A stretch of DNA of 64,000 bases from NCBI GenBank assembly GCA_020809705.1, contig CP085826.1, positions 5,642,001-5,706,000 on the forward strand. Direction: 5' to 3'. The position numbers were made by a program, and so were the translations under genes. The DNA comes from Calonectria ilicicola (Eukaryota; Ascomycota; Sordariomycetes; Hypocreales; Nectriaceae). Shown one piece after another: positions 57,899 through 64,000 of the stretch. Under the pieces are notes generated by a model. That model worked only from the letters and a program-made list of their open reading frames with translations, was not told the DNA's origin and did no database searches. The stretch's first letter is position 1. The number at the start of each line of letters is the position of its first letter.

Positions 57899-58399
57899 GA
57901 TGGGCGAAAAATAGTTTGCGAAGCGGGGAGATGACGAGTGAGCAGGCTTGCAGAGAGGGTTACAGCGAGCCGTGTGGATGATGGCAGCGGCAGAGTCGAG
58001 TCGGGTCGGGTCGATAGAATCGGCGACGAGGGAGGGGAGGAGGAGGAGGATACAGGAAGCGGACGTGACCAAGGTGACTGGCTGGGGAGGAGGCAGTGAC
58101 GGAGAGAAAATGGTCGGCTGTAGGTGATGCCGCTTTTGACGTCGGGGTTGAGTCGAGAGCCACGGCCACGAGCCACAGCAACGAAACGGGCAACGGCGCC
58201 AGGAAGAGCCGGAGAGCGGGGCGGGGGCCGAACGAGCAAAATACAGTGCCCTCTATCGCTCAGAGGAAGCTAATTACCAAGCCAAACCCGCCTTGGGTTC
58301 GCCCGTTGGCGATGTCATTGGTTCAGCCACGCCCAAGGCTCCCAACGTGGCGTGGCGGTGCGGCACGTATGCTCTGGCTGCCTGCTGCTGTCGCCGATG

Positions 58400-58438
58400 C
58401 CTTGCCTTGCCTTACCTTACCTTACCTTACCTTACCTT
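58400..58438 (+). repeat. (CCTTR)n pentamer microsatellite, about eight units
   Basis: CCTTG twice, then CCTTA five times, then CCTTG, without interruption, upstream of RAD23. Confidence 0.9.
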
Positions 58439-58759
58439 GTCATCGCATCAACCCAAGTGGGAACGCTGGAGGCACATTGCTCACGACCGCAAGGATTAAT
58501 CTTCCGTACTGTGTCCACACTGTCACCTTCATGGTTCTTTTCGCTTCCATTCGTTAAGATTACTTTCTCGGAACATGGTACCTCTCTTATGATGATATGT
58601 TTGCCTTCGGCACTGCACAACACACACCTTGGTTGATTGATTGATTGATTGCCCCAACCTATCAGGTTGATACCAGAAGTATAATAATAATTAATAGAAA
58701 ATAAATAACAAAATAAAGTATATCCAACTTATTACATTGATGTATTTTATCTCTCTACC

Positions 58760-58782
58760 TTACTTACTTACTTACTTACTTA
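58760..58782 (+). repeat. (CTTA)n microsatellite
   Basis: Five to six consecutive CTTA tetramers. A separate TTGA tetramer run lies at 58633-58650. Confidence 0.85.
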
Positions 58783-59363
58783 TCAGTGAGTGACTTCGTT
58801 AATAGTGGAGAAAGTAGAGCGAGTGCAATCCTTCAAAGATTGTACACACAACATCCGCTAAGTTGCCTAACTCTGCAGATACTTTCTCTGAACCCGCCCA
58901 CATGCCAACACATCATCAGCAAGTCTACTAACACAAAAGCAGCCACATACCAAATTCACATGCATTCACACAGCCAACGAGTTCCATTCAATCATTTCTT
59001 GAGATCTTTATTTTCATTCCTAAGTCTATACATATACCCATTTTACCCACCGGATATTTCATTCCCATCATTTCATCCCTCCGGCTTCTGCGCACGGAGG
59101 GTATCTAGTCATAAAACGCCTCGCTGAATCCCTTCTGGTATCTTCCACACCAAACACCCCGTAAGAAAGAAAAAAAAAAAAAGCCTTGGATTAGAGTCCA
59201 TCGATCCCAAGAAGAGAAGCCAAAAGTTGTTCCAATCGGCCTCGAAATAAACTGAAATGAAGTAGAGAGTTGCTTCATTAGCATTTCATTGCCAATCCAA
59301 CTCCTTGTCGTGGTCCTGCCCGCCGGATATCTTGATTCTGCTCATCAGAAAATCGTAAGTGTC

Positions 59364-60779
59364 TTAGCTTGTTTGCTGTGTCGTCCCTAGCTGCCTGTCC
59401 TCGCTCTCAGATCGAACCTTTCGATCATTGTAATCCGTCCAACTTGACCGATTGCCTGCGCCCAGTACCCACTGGGGGATGGGCGGTGTCACCACTCGCT
59501 CTGATGGAGGAGTATTCGGGTCCATATGAATGGACTCTTCCTCCTCTTCTTCGACTTCTTCTTCCACTTCTTGAATACCATCGTCATCCTGCTCATCTTG
59601 GTTGCAGAGCGGGCTTGAAAAAATTGGGTTGCTCGATACGCGTCCTTGATTCAGTGATCGAACGCTCTCGCGGTGAGAAATAACCTGCCCAGCGTTGGGT
59701 GACGCAGTCACCACAGTGCCCGGTGTTGTCACTGGGGGAGGGTCAGGAGAGTCAGACCGAAACAGTGGGTGGATGTGCAGCTCAGCCATGGAAGGCGGCG
59801 ATTGCAGGGCGGGGCTAGTTCGTCCTCGTCCTCGAGGCGCCGGGCTGTAACTGCGGCTTCGTGGTCGGGCACGAGGCCGTTCCAAGCCCATGGCACCCGG
59901 GCTTGGGGTCCGGGTCGCTGTGGGGCTGCCAGGAATGGTTTCAAGGAATCGGCCTTGAATCTGTGGAGGTGTTGACAGCTCCATCACCACCTGACGGTTC
60001 TGGTCATCGACATTAGACGTATCCCAAGTCTCAAAAGTGTCCTCCCCGCTCCTCCGACGGGCACAGTCAATAGAGGCCGGTCGTCGGGTGTCCTTAGAAA
60101 GAAGCTGGGTTTTTGATGAAATTGGGCGGATAGCCTGTGAGATGGTCGATCTCACAGAAGACATAGTACCAGTTCTTGATCGCCCACCGACCGAGGGAGT
60201 TTGAGATTTCAAGGAGCTCAGTCGGGTTACCGGTTCCGGAGTAGGGCAAGTCTCACTGTAACGAACAGTCTTGACCTTGCTGACAGGAGACTTGCGCTCC
60301 TCCTCATATGAATGAAGGGACCGGGCCATCTCAGAGGATCTCAAGTAAAGAAAGTGGGCAAATAGAAAGAGGCACTGGAAGAGGAATGAGAACCCAAGAG
60401 CAACTGCAGAGCCAGTAACGAAGCTCTGTTTGTTAGGGCCGACGACACTGTCCTCATGACGAGTGTGAGCCTTGCTCAACTGAACAAGAGCAGCTACACC
60501 TGCAACAGTGGCACAAATGCTAGCCAGAAGACTGAAGCCTTGGTCAACACCAAGAGTCTTCATTGACCAGTATCGAATGGGTGTGAAAGGATAGGTTGCG
60601 ACCAGCCAGCCGACGCAACCAAATACAATAACTTCGATAGCCAAAGCAACCTGCGATGCAGCCCGGCCACCGGCTTGAGAGACGTGGGTAGAAAGAATGG
60701 CAAGGACTGCAACTATAGCAACTGTGGATAGCAGAGCCACAGCGCCCAGTGCCAGTGGGATAGCACGGCGAACAGCCAT
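59364..60779 (-). CDS. Fungal four-TM membrane protein with long cytosolic tail, function unknown
   Basis: Single exon, 471 aa. I do not recognise the family. Four hydrophobic segments are visible near residues 9-31, 42-64, 82-101 and 122-147, spaced like a tetraspan membrane protein (MARVEL-like layout, not proven). Residues ~148-471 are hydrophilic, rich in Ser/Pro/Arg with many SP/TP sites (SPTATRTPSPGAMG, RSRSYSPAPRGRGRTSP), so probably phosphorylated, and include an acidic EEEVEEEEEE stretch near 410-420. The start MAVRRAIPLALGAVALL is followed directly by the first TM. It is probably in the plasma membrane or an endomembrane with the tail in the cytosol. The upstream minus strand is C/T-rich, typical of a leader. 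Confidence 0.82.
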   Translation of the reverse strand: MAVRRAIPLALGAVALLSTVAIVAVLAILSTHVSQAGGRAASQVALAIEVIVFGCVGWLVATYPFTPIRYWSMKTLGVDQGFSLLASICATVAGVAALVQLSKAHTRHEDSVVGPNKQSFVTGSAVALGFSFLFQCLFLFAHFLYLRSSEMARSLHSYEEERKSPVSKVKTVRYSETCPTPEPVTRLSSLKSQTPSVGGRSRTGTMSSVRSTISQAIRPISSKTQLLSKDTRRPASIDCARRRSGEDTFETWDTSNVDDQNRQVVMELSTPPQIQGRFLETIPGSPTATRTPSPGAMGLERPRARPRSRSYSPAPRGRGRTSPALQSPPSMAELHIHPLFRSDSPDPPPVTTPGTVVTASPNAGQVISHRESVRSLNQGRVSSNPIFSSPLCNQDEQDDDGIQEVEEEVEEEEEESIHMDPNTPPSERVVTPPIPQWVLGAGNRSSWTDYNDRKVRSESEDRQLGTTQQTS

Positions 60780-63700
60780 TGTGTGAACGTGATGCCAAAC
60801 CCGTTAGCCTTGGCCAAGGTTGCCACCTAAGGGTTGGCAAGGGACAACCGTCCACTAAATGAGTACCTTCGGTTGTTCAAAGGTATGGTGAAGAGCTTAA
60901 ACCAGTTGCCGTCCTATAACGTAGGTAGGAAAATCATAACAGGCCAGATGCCAGTGCGATCCTTTAAATCGAGATATCGAGAACAGTGGCGGGGAAATGC
61001 GATGTGTCGATGGCCGTCGAAAACTGTTTGGCGACAAAGATCGGCAGGTGGTAAGATGAGAAGCGATCGTCTTGTTATTCGTGTTCGAATCCGTGCCGTT
61101 TGATAGTACCCGATAGATCGTGGGGATACGAGCTGCAACTAGAACTGGGCACCGAGTATTCTTTTGTCACTGGTATGGAGGGTATAAAAAGCGAGTGTTA
61201 AAAGCTCTGGAAATTTTAACAAGAGCAATGGCGTTGATGGTGATTGTTCTTGATAAAAAGAGAGACGTAGAGCCAAATAGGTAAGCGAAGAACGAGAGAG
61301 TCGGGATGAAGGCAAAACGAAAGTGGGTGTATAGAAGCTAGAACCAAAACGAGGATGATTGAGGGGAAGAAGCAAAGAGAGGCCGGAAGGGCGAGAGAAG
61401 CGGCAGAGGCCAGGACTAATAAAAAGAAGAGGGCGAAGCAGAAGGCGTGTGGACGAGGGTGTGGAACGTGGAGCTGGAGCTGATGGAGCACGAGCACGAG
61501 CACAGCGAGAGAGAAAAAAAAAAAAAAAGAGGCGTCCATGTAATGTCCATGTCCATGTCAATGCCAATGGGAGGAACAAAAGCACAGGCGCAACTACCAC
61601 CCCCATTACCTTCTCTGGCCAAAACCCAACGGCGTGCCCCCCCTCGGAAAAAGCAAGTAGTGGGATCCCCGCCAGGGCCGGGTTCTAGGATGATGCGAGT
61701 TGTACGTGCGTCGCGCAGCGCAGCAAAGCGTTGTGCGCGTGTGTGGGCTGGACGCCGGCGCAGGGCTGGGCTCGGTCTGATCCGGGGCTTCTTCTCTCAT
61801 CCAGCTTCACAGCCCTCGCTCGCCTGTTGTTTCCAAGCAGGACCCGTCCCCGCTCTACCCCTGGTTCCTGGTGCCTTTAGGGTGGTACCCTCAACAGGGG
61901 TGTCTCCTCCGTCCGATCTCCGAATGAGGTGCGCTGCAAGTGATGAGAGGCGGTCGTTTCTTCTTGTTCTAAATGGCCTTCGTGAAATGGCCAGTGGGGT
62001 TTGGGGGCGTGTGTGGCTTGATCATAAGCTCAAGCGGCTCTGTCTGAGTGGCCAGGCATCGTTGGTTCGCGTGTCAAATAAATTCGGTGTGTGTGGGTGG
62101 CCCCGAATAGCAGGCGTCGAAGGCCTTCTTTGCCAGTTCCAGCGCGTTGTCAAAAGAACAGAGGTTATCTGTCAGTTCCAAAAGCAAGTTGAGGGTCGGA
62201 GCTGATGGATACCAGACTCTGTCCTGCTGGTGGTAGTGCTACCTACATACATGCATCATGCGGCAATTGGACTCTGAGGTTACAGTTTGGGGGTGATGAT
62301 CATGATATGCCCTGTCATTGCCTTGCCATGGTCCTCCCGCCCGCCCCAAAGCAGTCACCAACAGAAAGGCGCATCCACTCGATGGTTGGCAATCCTGCCT
62401 GTGCTGAAGGTATTATCTCGGAGAGTAGGGACATGGAAGGATCGGGCTGTTGGACTCGTCGTCTGTACTCGCGAGGGCTAGGGCCCCAACTGGTTTGGTA
62501 GGTTGGTCTTTGCCCTGGGGCTCAGGCGCCGAGCGGTCCGGCCAGACCCTTTTTCATCTCCAAGGCCGACGCTGACGGCATAGTGGTTTTGGGTTCTCCC
62601 TTCACCGGATCTCATCCAGGCCCTGCACATCAAAGGACACTGGGCCCAGTGCTAGCCACGTTTGGTAGCGGGGTCCATTACTAGGCGAGACGGCGTGGTC
62701 AGCGGCGGCGGCGACAGCGTCTAACGGGTTGCTAGCACGACCTTTTCTTTGGTGGTTGTTTTGTTGACATTGAACGTCGTATTAGACGCGTCGCATCGGT
62801 TGGAGGTAAATAGAGACAATGGCAACCCGGGGGATATCCGCGCCGCTTAGACTAACATGGGCACCACACATGCTTCGGGTGGTATCCAAGAGGCACAACC
62901 CCGAGCCGGCCCCTAGTCCCGATGTGTGCCCGATGTCACCCTCCGTTGCAGCAACACACAGGGAGGGGTAAAAATTTTGTTGTTGTTGAGCCTATTGATC
63001 TCCAGCCGATCCGATTCCATCAGAGAAAAAGCCCTAAGCGAGTTTACTTGCCGAACAACGAGGTCAGCAAATGCAACTGCTGAGTAACTGTGGGAGCAGA
63101 TGAAAATGAGGGCTGCGTTAGTTTGTCAGCCCTTGGACTAAAAGACTGCAGAAAGCCTCGTTTGTGGGACCTACAGACGACGACGTAACAAAGGATTTCC
63201 CTGCCACGACCATCCCACCACTGCCGAGCCACGAGCGTTTCTTGTTGGCGCTCGACCTCCCGGCCGCTGGCCTGGCCTGCCTCGCTATGCTTCAGACCCC
63301 GTACCCATGTTCGTGGAGCGAATGATAATTGGCAGCTGTAGGTTCGTTTGTGTTTGGAAAAACTCACAGGTGTCAGTCAGCTGGGTATTGCGGGTTTGAA
63401 GTGCTGACCAGCGGATACCTGGGCCAGAGTGGAGATGTGGTAGGGGACCCCCATGTTTTTGTCTCATATCTATTCCAGGCACATGCCTGCTCCGCATGTT
63501 TCATTTTTGGAGAAGGCTCTCTCTTGTTCTTTTTAGCGATTTTTATTCTTGCATTCTCTGAAGGAGGCGTAGACATGACAGGTAGCCACCCCCTAAGCAA
63601 GCCTCCTGATCGGCCCCCGTCTCCGCCTCGACACACATTGACCATGATGGCCTCACGGTTCGAGGCGCCGGCGCCGCAGAGTGACATGGAAAGTGAGACC

Positions 63701-64000
63701 CTGCGAATGGGCCGCCATCAAGGAGCCTCGGGAGAGCGAATTGAGGGCCCAGCAATAACCTAACAAGGCAATTGTCTACGAGAGCAATGGAGGCTAACTA
63801 GTGGCAGGAGGCTGCGTTGGTTCAGCCGCGCCAACCCTGCCGTCAATGCCGCCAGCACGCCAAAGAGATGGACGAAAAAAGAAATGAAGTCAAACCCCAC
63901 AGCGTCATACAGCCACTATCTGTTTGCACATGGAGAACGCACTACTGATGCAGGTACAAATTATGAATGACAACAGGCAAGACAAGGGCAAAGGGGGGGG
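60780..64000. other. 3.2-kb region without a recognised gene
   Basis: The left part (about 60780-61610) is the promoter and C/T-rich leader (minus strand) of the four-TM gene, with overlapping low-complexity ORFs. An A run lies at 61510-61525. ORFs of up to 252 codons on the plus strand show no domain, signal peptide or frame that joins over an intron. The window ends inside non-coding or unrecognised sequence. Confidence 0.55.

Larger units (their letters stand above)
57899..59363. other. Intergenic region with microsatellites
   Basis: Holds the RAD23 promoter and the 3' UTR of the four-TM protein gene. Three simple repeats occur within 400 bp: CCTTR pentamers (58400-58438), TTGA units (58633-58650) and CTTA units (58760-58782). 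The part from 58670 on is A/T-rich. No gene is seen. Confidence 0.65.

Noticed and set aside
61139..62205. ORFs of 155 (-) and 252 (+) codons
   Set aside because: They overlap on opposite strands in a C/T-rich leader with an A run; no conserved motif, and composition explains the open frames.
1..64000. CRISPR arrays, insertion sequences, rRNA operons or complete transposons
   Set aside because: No regularly spaced repeats, transposase or reverse transcriptase domains, or rRNA sequence were seen; the genome is eukaryotic.

Overview
The window is nuclear DNA of a filamentous ascomycete, most likely a sordariomycete of the order Hypocreales (the order is an inference). The reasons are: many genes with short GT-AG introns (mostly 50-75 nt) carrying GTANGT-type donors and CTAAC/CTGAC-like branch sites; a velvet-family regulator; secreted or wall proteins of fungal families (DUF1996, DUF7729-like); DHA1, DHA2 and ABC-B efflux pumps; and pyrimidine-rich leaders. 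There are no operons, ribosome-binding sites or CRISPR arrays. I found 15 protein genes. The intron positions were worked out by hand by joining reading frames at GT-AG pairs so that conserved domains stay intact.

Layout. 0-6.7 kb is gene-dense: the 3' part of a SET/SMYD-like methyltransferase, a long calponin-homology protein (scp1/transgelin type), the complex I assembly factor NDUFAF2, and a conserved acidic protein of unknown function. 7.3-12.3 kb holds two tandem multidrug/toxin MFS exporters (DHA2 then DHA1) separated by a striking perfect hairpin. 13.8-18.1 kb holds the rRNA m5C methyltransferase RCM1/NSUN5 and a secreted DUF1996 protein. 18.1-41.5 kb is gene-poor: only a velvet regulator, probably velC (27.4-28.7 kb), and a probable DUF7729 surface protein (35.8-37.0 kb) lie in about 23 kb. 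41.5-45.6 kb is a full-size ABC-B (MDR/P-glycoprotein-type) transporter. 49.5-60.8 kb is again gene-dense: SARAF-like calcium-entry regulator, BRE1 (H2B ubiquitin ligase) divergent from BDP1 (TFIIIB B''), RAD23 with seven exons, and a four-TM membrane protein with a long cytosolic tail. The last 3.2 kb shows no gene.

How the genes relate. Most are independent housekeeping units (ubiquitin/proteasome: BRE1, RAD23; RNA: RCM1, BDP1; mitochondrion: NDUFAF2). Three efflux pumps within 35 kb suggest a detoxification-rich neighbourhood, but no secondary-metabolite synthase is present, so there is no biosynthetic cluster here. The most notable non-coding signals are a G-rich hexamer array predicted to form RNA G-quadruplexes in the 3' UTR of the velvet gene, two perfect hairpins in intergenic DNA (10.2 and 20.2 kb), a coding-less pyrimidine-rich 'leader' at 40-41 kb, and a gene desert flanking the velvet gene. 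I did not find a convincing new multi-gene system.
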